Source: Selaginella moellendorffii (lineage: Eukaryota > Streptophyta > Lycopodiopsida > Selaginellales > Selaginellaceae). From it: a stretch of DNA of 64,000 nt. The DNA is taken from assembly GCF_000143415.4 (NCBI RefSeq), contig NW_003314319.1:232460-296459 (forward strand). The letters run 5' to 3'. The notes below the pieces were generated by a model, which saw nothing but the letters and a program-made list of their open reading frames with translations, was not told the origin of the DNA and did not search any database. The position numbers and the translations under genes are program-made. Positions 11,583 to 23,509 of this stretch are shown here, piece after piece; position 1 is the first letter of the stretch, and every line of letters begins with the position of its first letter.

Positions 11583-12222
11583 GAGAACGCTCTTCACCCT
11601 AAAATATGGAGTTCGTTGTGTTATAAAAGGAAACCAACACACACGCTGCAAGAGAATGATGGTACATAAAGCACGTAAGCCCACAATATGGGTTTATGTG
11701 CCATTAATATGGGCCACACGCCATATTATTAGATTTATGCACGTGTGATTGGTAAATGCATATGTCACATCATCTTTGTTTTACCTCACACACTATATCA
11801 AGCCTAATGAACCATATCACATGTGCGCACATGCTATATATATGGAGAAGTATTATGCAAGGATAGAAAAATTCAATGCATGATTGTGGAGAGCAATGGC
11901 ATGAAGCCACATGCTAAATAACATTTTAGAGAAAGAATTAAAATAGAAACATGCAAACAGTACTGAGTGGACCAAGACTTAGAAGTGCACAATTGAATGA
12001 GGTATTTCTAATAAATATTTCACTCACCTCATATAGGAATGGCTACCACTCTCAAATGGCATATCGCCTCATGCCATCACCTCGCAATTTGTTATAACAA
12101 TCCGATGAATTCATATTCGGCTTGTTCACCTTGAGCTTTAAGTAAGATTTGCTAGAACAACTAAGAATTTATACTTGTTATTTGTATCATCTCACCTAGG
12201 AATGGCGTAAGGCCACATGCCA
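11583..12222. other. Element D spacer between small ORF and transposase
   Basis: No coding frame supported. It carries palindrome copies at 11707, 11896, 12056 and 12202, and an inverted copy of the exon-like sequence TTCATATTCGGCTTGTTCAC near 12110-12135. Confidence 0.5.
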
Positions 12223-15200
12223 TCACGCCTCCTCTGATTCAGATTCGGATTGTTCACCTTGAAATAAAATACATTAGAAACTTAGTAAAGGAATATTAAT
12301 GAATCTCACCTTGAACCCGGGTTATGAATGCTCTTGCTGCATCTCTTGCATGGTCTGGCAAGGTGATGGTGGCACTCTGCTTCCGCATCCAACCATGCAC
12401 AACATTATCCACCGATATGCTCATGCTGGGATCCCTTAGATTCAGCACCCATCTCTTTTCTAGGCAATCCTTCGTATATCCGGAACTTGGCTTGAACCAC
12501 TCCACAGTTACATTGAAGGAGTTAGTTTCCGCGTCCTCCTCTGCATCAGTGATGCAGCACCCCACCCATATCATTTGTTTTTTATTACTGGGTCTGACAA
12601 GCACGACCATTCCTTTGCAGACCTGTACTGGATTGAATGCTGAATCCGGCTTCTTGTTCCTCGGCTCACAATAGTGATCCTCAACATCGTTATCTGTCAC
12701 TGCATTTCCAGAGGACATTGTTCCGCTACTATCTGGTGCTCTGGGTTCTGGCCAAAAGGACTCTTCCAATTCTTCATATACAACCGGCCCATTTTGGATA
12801 GCAGATATAATCTTCTCCCAGTATTCGAGCAAAGGCTTGCACCTCTTAAAATAGGATTCTCCACCAAACACCAACCCCCTCTTTCAGAAGGCAATATGCT
12901 GTCTAATCCCGGCCACTATACTTTCTTGGTCTTTGAGTCCATCCGGGTGCATCGGCCGTGGGGAACTCTGAGGAATCATAGGTTCCCCAGTTATGGGATC
13001 TCTCTTGAAGAGTTCAATGCCGTCCACTGGCAGCCACACTGTGTCCCATTCTCTCATCTTGTACCTTATTACTGGAGCACCGTCACGCATGCTGAAATGA
13101 AACTAAAGAGGCTTGGAGTGGCCAATCAACGTTTCGGATCCGTCCCTGATGTAGCCTCTTACAAACCCCTTAAAGTCTGGAACCTTTGTCACAAGTGCAG
13201 CTTCAACAGTGCCTTTGATGCAATTTTGGAATTCATCGTAGAGTTGTGGGAGGGTGAGGACATTGGATCGCCGGAGGGACTCTGCCAGGTGACTGAACAT
13301 GGCATCGACGTCTTCATGAGTGTGCCCAACCATGAGAAAGCCAAGTGTAACCGTTTCAAATATGCCTTTAGCAACAAGCATCGCCAAGTACGCGAAGACG
13401 TACATGTTTTTGTTCTCACTGCCAGCATTGTCTGTTTGGAGCAGAAGATGGGGTGGAAGGCCACATCGGCCGCAAGAACTTCCTTGAGATTCTGCTTCGT
13501 TTGGATGAGGCTGTGCATTCACCAGGCGACCAGCCTCGTCGGAATGGCATGAGGCCTCACGTGATAACCCTACAATCTGACGGCCAACATATTCACTGGG
13601 ATGGTATGGGGCCCCACGCGATACTGCAAGCCTTTGCTCCTCCTCCAGCTGAACCCTGTATGGGGTTCGATCGACAAGGGCCTTATACAAGGGTTGGCCG
13701 TTCAGCTCAGTCTGCGCACTTTGCAGAGACCTTAAGTGTTTTGCTAGGGACGCAATTATCATGTTTGCACCCTCGCCACCCCATAGAGGTACAAAGAAGT
13801 TCCCATAGTTTTGGGCACCATGCCCATGAGCGATTATGCCAAACAGAGACACAGGCAGCTGCATGGATGAAGAGATTGCCTTGGGGGTAGGATTGAGTTG
13901 AGGTAAGCACGTCTTTTTCTGGTCCATTTTGTCGTGGATGATGCAGAGGTAAGAGTCAGGTCTCTCCATGGAGAGAATCCTATTATGATAATATGCAGTC
14001 CTGCAGCTTCTTTGCTCGATGTTGTGGTCGAGCCGCTTTCTAACCAACGTCTCTCGCTCTTGAGCATTGCAAGAATTCTTCGACAAAGCCATTTTGATAG
14101 CAGTGCACTCGTCACACTTTGAAAAGCTGGAGTACTTTCCTATACTCACATCCCTGAACCTGTTGCTCCACAATCTACTAAATCTAGATTGGCTCAGCTT
14201 CCTGTAGCCATTACTCTGGAGTTCCCGATTCACATCTTCCAATATGGCCCCCTTGGTATACATGGAAGGGAGAACTCGTTGGGTGTCTCGTGTTCCATCT
14301 TCCAAGAGGCGGGTTTTATATGGTTGCTGCTCGCTACATGTCTCAACAAACCTCTTGAAGATTGCCTCTCCATATACAACATGACCCCTGGTTTTGTGCG
14401 TACCGTTGTTCCCATGAACTGCCTGTTGAACCCTTTGTTCTTCGAACTCAGTTTTGATTCTGTAGAATGTGGTTCGAGGGACTCCATAAATGATTCTCCA
14501 TGCCTTTATGCAGACCAAACCCCTCTGGAAGACCATGCCCCCCACTTGATGTTCTGAAGCATCAACAGATGACCGTAATGCCTTATACACAAAATTGTGA
14601 GCTGCCTTCCAGGACAATGTCTTGTATCTTGCTCTCTCCTCTTCAATAGCATCCCAATCAGCATGTTAACAGCACCTCCTCTTACAACAAGCAACTGTCG
14701 AGACCATTCGAACCTCCATCGCCATTTTCTGCCTTTTCGGTTTGTTGCTCAGATCCCTTTGGCTGCACTTTAGGAAGGTGTACTTTCTTTTCCCATGAAG
14801 AGATGTTCTGTCATCAGTTGTAGTGGTGTTTGATAGTGAATCCTTCACATTCTCAAACACTAAGTGCCTCAATTTCCACCGCACAATGCTTCCAATAGTC
14901 AGACTGTTTTCTTCTGTGTCAACAACCTCTAAAATCGCAACTCCAATATCATCCCAGCCCAATTCTTGATTAGCAACTGCATCTCTTGGATCAACAACTA
15001 TGGCTAAGCCCTCAGCTACCACCTCCCCCTCAGGGTTATTTAGAAACACCTTTGCCTGAATCCATGTAGCACGGTTCTTAAGATCTACGGAGGGAACATG
15101 CGTCGCACTTGCACTGTCCCCAACATCTGCTTTCTTCTGCAGATTTTTCAAGGCAACAACAACATTTACCCCGACGACCATCTCTCCTCGTTCAATAGCA

Positions 15201-15364
15201 ACCACATTCCCATCGAAGACAGTCTCTACTGATACAGCAGCATTGCCTTCCCCAAGCCTTTGACAGTGTATAACAAAGTTCCGATCCATAGACACAAGGG
15301 TCCCTTTTGCAACTCTCTTCCCACCATTCAAAATGTAAACCTTTTCCCTAACCCTGAAGGCCAT
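12223..15364 (-). pseudogene. Element D transposase (DUF7869-like DDE protein), three in-frame stops
   Basis: Model: ATG 15362-15364, exon 1 15364-12310, a 52-nt phase-1 intron, last exon 12257-12223 ending SESESEEA and TGA; 1,030 codons in all. The N-terminal 200 residues (GKRVAKGTLVSMDRNFVIH) resemble the small domain preceding plant transposases such as Tnp1/DUF8039. The core at about 13150-14400 shows SKCDECTAIK, an Asp in IIHDKMDQKK, Asp in LLQTDNAGSENKN and GHTHEDVDAMFS, the signature of DUF7869-type RNase H-fold transposases. Stops lie at 14666-14668 (TAA), 13103-13105 (TAG) and 12884-12886 (TGA), each with the same frame continuing past it. Two palindrome copies (13543, 13601) lie in frame in a variable insert just before the second catalytic Asp. 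An AG immediately before the ATG leaves room for an upstream non-coding exon. Confidence 0.8.
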
Positions 15365-15734
15365 TCTGAAAGTGCAAAAAAGAAGTTAAGACCATACAAA
15401 AAATGATTGGAGAATGGCCTAAATCATAACATACCAAACAACCTCAATAGCATGAGGCCACATGCCATTATTCAAACATGCTATTAACACCCACGTGAAA
15501 TTTCACATTCACAAAATTGGCATGAGGCCTCATGCCATCTTGATATACACACAGCTGCAGGCAAGTAAAAACATACATGACAATATGCTAGCCATGAAAT
15601 TGCAAGGGCCCAAGATGGCATGTGGCCTCATGCCATTTCTAAATGTGGTCCTAAGCCATTCCATGGTGAACATACTAGGAAGCACAAGTGCCAAATATCA
15701 AGAGGAAGCGGTAGCCACACCAAAGACAGTGCCG

Positions 15735-15910
15735 CTCGCAACACCGCAACTACTCGTAGCGCCGCTCGCAACACCGCAACTGCTCGTATCGCCGCTCGCA
15801 CAAACTGCCACTGGCATAAACTGCCACTCGCAATGGCACTCGCAATGCCGCAACCACTTGTAGACGCATAAACCACAGCTCACAACGCCGCTTACACAAG
15901 CAGCGCTCAC
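15735..15910. repeat. GC-rich short tandem repeat near the transposase start
   Basis: Degenerate units of about 27 nt of the form CGCTCGCAACACCGCAACT followed by ACTCGTAGC, repeated three or more times and decaying rightward into AACTGCCACTCGCAATGG. Confidence 0.75.
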
Positions 15911-16659
15911 TGCGCTTAGCGGAACCAAGAACACGGCGCACAAAAATGATAGACCTAGGAATGAGTTCGAGAATTCAAAAATAACACACGCTTGAACGTC
16001 ACATCAAATCCTCTGACAAACCAGATCTTATGATTCCTCTGACAAATTTCAAACTGAGTAGCTTCTAGACTTTGTTGTCGGAGGTTGAACTTTGTCACAT
16101 CATGTCCTTGCCTCGATCCAGCTATGCCATGTCAGTGATTCGAACTTTGCCATGCCATGTCAGCAATCCGCGCCAAGATTATTCACCGTGTAAAGGAATA
16201 ATTATGCTGTGTGTGTACGTCCATTTATGGCAATATAAGGCCACACGCCATTCAAAGAATAATGCTAGTCGAGCATTTTTTGGTGCATTTTTGGGTTCAA
16301 AATTGCATGAGCCCACACGCTATAAAGTTTACCTGTACCAAAAATAGAAACAGCTTTATTTACTTGGGAATTTAAGTGGTTGAGGCATTTTTAAACTTAC
16401 AAACACATGCCCTACTTACATTCCTTTGGTTGTTTAAAATTCAAAAATATTATAAACCTTTCTTTTTGTATTTTCAATGTTTTCAATTATGGTTTTTGAA
16501 TTTCGCAGGACCAGCCTAGTAATCTATTTGCATCCCGTCATGTTTATAGCTAGCTTTCGTTTGTCCCCTTCGCTAGCCTGAGATACATCTGCTCGGCATC
16601 TGCCTCTTACAGCATTTGCCCAGAAAAGGCATCTTTCTTCACGTAGCATTTGCCACATG

Positions 16660-16684
16660 TTTAGGGTTTAGGGTTTAGGGTTTA
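16660..16684 (+). repeat. Interstitial plant telomere-type repeat within element D
   Basis: Three full copies of TTTAGGG plus TTTA. In plants such telo-box tracts are frequent in promoters, and here it sits midway between the two divergent genes. Confidence 0.9.
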
Positions 16685-17549
16685 GCAATTCAGTATCTTG
16701 ATAAACATGCAAATACAGAACTTGATGCAAAATCCTTTGATATGTCACAATGCCCCTAGGACCATAAACACATTTCAATAGAGAGGGTCCTTTCATTTCA
16801 TAACTCCTTACGTAGAACTTGGTGAAACCAGAGTTAGTGAAGTTAGTTTCTTGTGATCCCGCATCTGATTATGATGTCCCTTTGCAGTGTCGATGGAAAG
16901 GTCAATGCACACCAAACTTTAAAATCTTGGAGCAAAATAACGGTCGGATCTATGGCAAATGCCCTTGAAACATTGTAAGGCTCGTGTGGCCTCATGTGGT
17001 GTCCGATCGAGATGCTTCTTTGTAGGGTCATCAAGAAAGACATTGTATACCATTCTGTAAATCTAGTTGCAATTTAACAGTTGGATCTCCAGAAAACTCA
17101 AAACAATCTTGCGCGTGTTAGAATATTCTAGGAATATACTCCTATGTGCCCCTGAAAATGGCATGCGGCCGCACGCCATTCAAGAGATAACGCCAGATGA
17201 TGCTGAGCATTTTTTGGTGCATTTTTTGGGATTTGTATACCATTCTTTATTTAGCTGAACATCTGGCATTTTTGGAAATGCAAGATGCTTTGGAATATCC
17301 AATCATGCATGGTATAAATATAGCGAGGGTATTAAATGATATCCCAATCATGATCTTTCTTTTGGATTTCACGTGCATGCAGTCCGAGGAATGATGACGT
17401 TGCGGATTTCTTTTAGATTTCACGTGCATGCATGCGCGTGGCGATCCAGAAATTAATGGTGGCGCCCAAGTCCGAGGAATGATGACGTGGCGGGATTACC
17501 AACCGTCGTGACATTTCGCGCGTGTGAGGTTAGGTTTTGCATTTTGCTT

Positions 17550-17725
17550 CGTACTCGCGCTCGCATCGCGCTCCCACTCGCGATCACGCTCACATTCGCG
17601 CTCATCTACCTTCTTTACAGGTTTCTCGTGTGCATCGGCGTCCACTCGCGCTTGCATCACACTTGCGCTCGCATCGCGCTCGTGTGCATCGGCATCCACT
17701 TCAAGACACACCCAGTTTGTAACTT
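17550..17725. repeat. GC-rich short tandem repeat near the fusion-gene start
   Basis: Repeats based on CTCGCGCTCGCATCGCGCTC and GTGCATCGGCGTCCACT lie upstream of the ATG at 17888. The composition echoes the array at 15735-15910 on the other side of the spacer. Confidence 0.7.
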
Positions 17726-17887
17726 TGCCGCCAACTCTGCCGCCCACTCCGCCACCCACACACAGCCCACTTGGCGTCCCGGGAGATTTCAGCGCCACTC
17801 TCCAACTGTAAGTGGCAGAGTAGCCTTGCTGCTAAGATCCGCTGCACACACAGTGCACATTCGCCAGCGAGTTCGGCCTCGATTGTC

Positions 17888-20800
17888 ATGCCTCCATTCG
17901 GCTTCAAATGGTAAGTCTTTTAGGCGAAGTAGAAAATGGCATGAGGCCACATGCCATTCAGTAGCAACATTGGCATGCACCGATTGGGCTCTCGAGTGCA
18001 ATCCGGTTACAGATGGCGTGTAGCCTCATGCCATCTTAGGATGCAGCCTCAAGACATCTGATGCAGTGGTGAATGGCGTGTGGCCTCACGTTATTTCCAG
18101 CTGCTAGCTTTTCATCTGTCAGCTCTAATTGTTGTGCATTTCTGAACAGGCAAGGAATTGCGTTCTTCTTCCAGCCACTGTTAATGTGGATGTAGAGAAA
18201 GGGGAGGAGCTCACCAGTTGGACTTTCGGGATGGAAGGCGAGGATCTGAGGCTGTACAACACAGATGGTGGGAGAAAAGAATGCATGGGGATCCTCATCC
18301 AAGTGACAGACACTCCATGCAGTTCCATGCAAGAATATGGACTGGCACTTGTGGTAGAGACAGTGTTTGCCTTCAAGATCCACCTTGCACATCCTAGCGG
18401 CTTCCCGGAGGGGGGCAGCGGCTATGAGGAATTCCTAGAGGGAGCTAGGGAGAGGTTGTCCAGGAGGCCCACAATTTCAAAGACGCTGCGGGTCTATGAA
18501 GATCACATGGAATCCACGGACCTCACCTACAGCGATGTTCAAAAACTATATTCCAACATTGAGCCGTTGAGAGTGCCTCCAGTTCGCGAAGCGAAGGGGA
18601 AGGGGGTCGATCTGGAAATTACCCCGAAGCAGAAAAGGGTGGTCAAGCTCAAGCCGACGTCCGACTCTCCTGCTCCAAAAACGAAGCTACTCGGTGATGC
18701 CATTGCCTCGGGTTCGAACACTACACCCACCAAAAAGAAGAGCCGCAAAGAGCAGAAAGAGCAAGAAGAGACAGCAAAAATCATCGCAGATAATAGTACT
18801 TGTTACTATTCCAACAAAGTATATACAATCGACATGAGCCGTATCGACATCCAAAGCAAATACAACCACAGGCTAGTATCTGATGAATGGGTGGAGAAAC
18901 TGAAGCAGAAGATGCTGGCAAGTCCAGTAACACCCGACATCGCAGACATGATCCCCTACTACCGAACAATGAAGGGCGAGACGAGGTTTCCAGACTTGAT
19001 CAATAGGAAGGTGTTGGACGATCAGAACATCTGGTTCTATGCCGTCTCCGGGCAGCATTCTAGCTTGGCGATGCAAGAGATAGTTGTGGATATTATGGTG
19101 GGCGAGGAGGTGAAGAAAGTCTTCAAGACAAGAGTTGTCTGCCTGATAAAAGGCAACTCGCCCCTCCGATCTATCATATACATCTCCCACGCGCAGAATG
19201 TCAAGCAAGAAACGTGCTACAAATCGGGTCTGCACGAGACATTGGCATGAACACGGAAGCTCTGGGTTCAACTGAAGAAGCCACAAAAACCAGGACAAGG
19301 ACGTGCACTAGCAACTAGCGCCTGGCAGGTAAGCCTCGTTGCATGTGGCATAGCATGTGGCCTCACGCCATTTCCATTGCAGGAATTCTCGAGTCTTCTC
19401 TCGAAAACACTGGGGGTCAATGACACACTCAGCATCCATAACATTCTACTCACGACAAAAGTTGTTTTTGAGAAATGGGTAGATGTGCTGAGGAGGTACC
19501 ATGACGGGGAGTTACTAAACTCAATGGGTGTGGAGGACGGCCGGAAGCCCAATGATTTGAAGCTCAACGCCTTGCGTTTCTCGCGGTCTCTAGACGACGA
19601 CCTTCTGACAGTGGCTAATGCTCTTCTACGTGGTGAGGTAGTCTTCAACAAGACCAAAATGACTCCCGGCCATATTGTGACATACGAGGACTTATGCACG
19701 ACTCTGAGAGCTCGTGCGCTATTGAAGGATTGGATCTTCGAGCAAGTGGCCGTGGAGAGGGTGAGCATCGACACCACGCAAGAGATGATGGAAGCGCTGG
19801 ATTTGTCAAATGAAGACATCGACGAGTACGTGAAGGGGGCCCCCAAGTTCATCGATCTGTTACGGGATGCCACGAAAAGTAAAGCTGAGAAGTTGGATCA
19901 GTATCCAAATTTCATTAAGAGGGATGTCAACCGCCGGCTTCAGAAACAGCTCAACCCCGCAGCAGAGGCCTATCGAGAACCTTACCGGGTATACATGAAT
20001 TCGGATGAGGATCAAAGGTGGAGGAGCATCATTTCCCGCGGAGATGAGCAAGTCAAGAACATCTTTTGTGTGATGGACTTCACAAACGAGGAGATCACTC
20101 ATGCAGACGAAGTCAGCTCCATCATTGAGTTAATGGTGGGACTTGCGGAGGTGGAATCTTCAGTCCACTATATGATCTAAGACTCTGAATCCTATCACAA
20201 GTTCTGGAAGGCCTTGAACGAGGTGAAGGCTCGGTTGAAAGGCAAGGAGATGCGGGAGATCCATGGGATAATGGCTAAGAAGAAGATACCGACGAATGTC
20301 CGCATCTTCACACTTGCCTTTGTAATTGGTCCTGCAGCAGAGTGGGACTGGAGTGACTTCCCAGCTTCGTTTGACAAGGCCAATCGAATTGATCTGAGGG
20401 AGGTCAATTTACCCGTGCCTGAGGAACTGAAGATGGCTATGGAGCTTTCGAATCCAAAGAAAGCTCCAGGTGCAGCATGGGAAATGCTCAGCTGGGTCTT
20501 CAACGCAATAGCGGGTGACTCCAAGGGCAAATGCGTTGTCGAGTACAACTGCGGCAGACTATTCTTTCGAGCCGCACTACTCAAGGGTGTCCCGTGTGTT
20601 GCGGTGACAAACTCCATTGAAGAGGTGACTTCAATGGAGCATATAATTATAATTGCCAAAGAAAAACAGTATCTTCTCTACGAACCTGGTGAGTACGCAC
20701 TTTAAGTTTAAATGTTATCTCACAAGCTCTGTATGCAGGAGCATGGCCACCCCCAGATGCTGAAACGGCGTTAACAGCTACTGTTGAAGATACCCATGTT

Positions 20801-23509
20801 GGGCCGAGCTCACAACCTGCACAAGGTAAGGTCACGTGAGGCCTCACGCCATTTTGATTATAGATCGTTGTGAATATTCAGACACGAGGACTGAAAAGCG
20901 CACTGGTGGCACGTCGAAGGACAAACAGACAAGCAATAGGAAAAAAGGAGGTACAAATTATATTTGCAATGGCGTGTGGTCTCATGCCATTCCTTGCAGG
21001 AGACACTTCTTCAAAGGCAAAACAGGCAAGCACCAGCCAAGCTCAAACTGACAGTGGTCATAAAAAGCGAAAGCACGTTGGACAGTTGTCGGGATCAGAG
21101 GCATTTGATTCGAAAAGGAAGAAGGGCAACGAAAACATGATAGGTAATGCCTCGCGGTTATGGCGTGTGTGCTCATGCCATTCATTGCAGATCAAGGGCT
21201 GAGTGAAAGCAGCCAGTCACCACCTCCTGACTCAAATTCCTATGGCGGACTCCCCTTCCCCAATCTCAATGGAGAGGTACAATGGATGAGGGATGCTTTT
21301 CAAGTCAGGGCCACATTTTTCTCATCTCGTCGTCTTCGAAGGGTGCAAGAACGTGCAGAAACCATGTTAAGACAGTCGAGTGAGGATACGGTCCTAGGTC
21401 ACGCACTAAAATAGGCTATGGATGTCTTGTATTTTGAGATGGAGACTCGGCCAGATGATTTTCCCAAGATGGTCCTAGAAGAACAAGCCATCCAGCCTGA
21501 GCAGCCTATGGAAGAAATGCAGGAGGGGGATGAGGAGCCAGAGAAAGATAATGAGCAGGAAGAGCAGAAGGACGAAGAGGAGGACAAAGAAGAGGAGGAC
21601 GAAGAAGAGGAGGATGAAGAGGACTTGGATGGTCCTCACAATGGTGACGATCACAATAACGACGACGACGATGACGACGACGATGGCCAGCCTGAGGTGA
21701 CCAAAGAGCAGCGGAGGAAGGTCATACAAGACAAACCATCAGGTAAATAATAGTACATCCATTCCTAACCTTTTACCATTTCTAACATTGTCCATGTAGG
21801 TCGCAGAGCAAATGGTAAGTAGAGATTATTCAGTTGAATTTACAAACTCTAGCCTTTAGTGTCGAGGAAGGATAGTGCCAAGCAAGGGTCGAAACGTATG
21901 TCCAATCCTTCAGAATCAGCAGTGCGCCCAAGTGATATCGGTCCTAGTTCCTCAATAGCAGTTGATGGTAAATACAGTATAGTCGATTCAATGTGCTAAT
22001 GAGTTTGTTTTTAGTAGCACGGGAGGATACCATCTCAATTGAAGGGAGATATTTGGACATGCATATGGATCCGCCAGTGGACTCTACTTGCCTGCAAGAG
22101 TCATTAGAGCTGGTGGAGGCTACTATCCATATCAACGCGAAGCAAGCTGACCACGCTCCACTTGATGCTGCCCATACCACTGAGTCAATCTTGTCCACGT
22201 ATCCAACTGACGGTGACCAGGCGCCATTGGACCCGCATGAGGCCCCTCCAGCCGCTGAGCCGGTCATATCCTCATTTCCAACGGACTCAACGTGTGCCCA
22301 ATCGTCTGACTACGCGCCGTTGGAACCTCCCTACACCGCCCCTACTGCCTGTTCGGTCATGTCCACTTTGCCAACGGAGGCACCAGCTAAAATGGCGTGT
22401 GATCACACGCCATCGGAACCACCCCATGCCACTGTTGAGCCAGTTGTACCAGAGTCTACAGCTGAAATGGCATGTGCCCACACGCCATCAGATGCGATTG
22501 ACCCCACATTGCAGAGGAGAGTATTTCCGCCCTTCACGTTTCCTCGACCAAAACCCTCTCAACAACCATCGGGAGCACCATTCGCTAATATTGTAGATGG
22601 TAAAATTGACTTGTACCATTTTTTATGCTAACGCATTTCATTTCAGAGTCACGGCGAAGGTACTGTATCGTTTTTGATCTGAACGGTGTCCTTTTCTCCC
22701 ATGAGCGTGGCTCATCCTCGAATGTCACTGCACCCTCCAAAGCCTGCGGTCGCAAGTTAGTCAAAAGAGACAGATTCACATTAATCACACGGGAGAAACT
22801 GCGGGATCTAATAATGATCATGCGACACTTAAAACAGAGGGCCGGGTTCAATTTGCAATTGGGAGTTTGGACATCCATGATGCGCCACAATGCATTAACG
22901 TTGCTACAGATGATGCACGATCAGACGCGAGTAATATTACCATTTGACTTTCTCCTAACGCAGGAGGATTGCTTGACTATGGTCCATGTGAGGGGTAGCA
23001 AGCCCATCTTCGTCAAGCCAGAGGCTGTAGTGATGAACCGGACTGCTAGCTCAAGTGAAATCCTCATCATCGATGACTCGCCGATTAAAACTGCAGCGAA
23101 CACGCACACATATGCAATGCACCCCATCTCTTGCAGTATGGAAACTAGGGAGAAGAAACCGTATGTTCTGGGGGACCTTGCAAAACGGCTTGGAGCGATG
23201 GTGATAGAGAACCGGCCAGTCCAGGAGGTGGCTGCAGAAATCAACCAAATGGCAGATGGAACGGTATATCAGAAGCCATTTGATTGGACAGACACCAGTC
23301 ATCATTTATGGCATATATATTGTCTAGCCAAGCACTATCCGCATCTCCATAATCTGCTCAACCGGATGGGTTCTTCGACCACTGAACATGAGCGTGGACG
23401 TATTAGAGAAGAGATGGCATTACTATTGGGTTTAAATCCTGATAGTGTGGAGAGTGATGAAATTCCAAGATTATTGTATAGGCGTTGGAGGCAAAAAATA
23501 ACAGTCTGA
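17888..23509 (+). pseudogene. Element D fusion gene: ParB-like + unknown + acidic + FCP1/HAD-like domains, three in-frame stops
   Basis: Exons: 17888-17910, 17962-18005, 18040-18068, 18150-19328, 19383-20688, 20739-20825, 20864-20950, 21000-21143, 21191-21742, 21800-21814, 21860-21967, 22015-22599, 22647-23509. They sum to 5,022 nt (1,674 codons) with phases that all agree; introns from 20689 on are all phase 1. Residues of about 258-400 look like a ParB/Srx fold (IDMSRIDIQSKYNHRLVSD, then SGQHSSLAMQ at the usual nucleotide-binding motif). The middle is unrecognised. An Asp/Glu tract lies at 21540-21690 and a Pro/Thr-rich repeat in exon 12. The C-terminal 287 residues resemble FCP1/NIF-type HAD phosphatases (FDLNGVLFSH, GVWTSMMRH, LIIDDSP), with Asn in place of the second catalytic Asp. 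Stops at 19248-19250, 20178-20180 and 21412-21414 interrupt an otherwise open frame. The 34-nt second intron is doubtful. Confidence 0.75.
22392..22413. repeat. Perfect 22-bp palindrome copy inside exon 12 of the D fusion gene
   Basis: Arms ATGGCGTGTGA and TCACACGCCAT are exact reverse complements. It is translated in frame (residues MACDHTPS); a second exonic copy at 22467-22488 gives MACAHTPS, so the repeat is tolerated as coding sequence. Confidence 0.95.

Larger units (their letters stand above)
15365..17887. promoter_or_regulatory. Element D divergent promoter and spacer region (2.5 kb)
   Basis: The interval lies between the leftward transposase and the rightward fusion gene, so both promoters must be here. 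It holds palindrome copies at 15447, 15517, 15615, 16227, 16302, 16983 and 17158. It also has a telomere-type tract (16660-16684), GC-rich tandem repeats on each side, and a duplicated module with TTTCACGTGCATGC and CCGAGGAATGATGACGT (17365-17395 and 17415-17485) whose CACGTG and TGACGT cores resemble plant bZIP sites. I see no coding frame. Confidence 0.55.

Noticed and set aside
12674-13552. 292-aa plus-strand ORF
   Set aside because: It is antisense to the transposase, which has clear family motifs on the minus strand.
17487-18023. 178-aa ORF and several overlapping frames upstream of the fusion gene
   Set aside because: Compositional frames over GC-rich tandem repeats, open on both strands at once; the spliced model starting at 17888 explains the region better.
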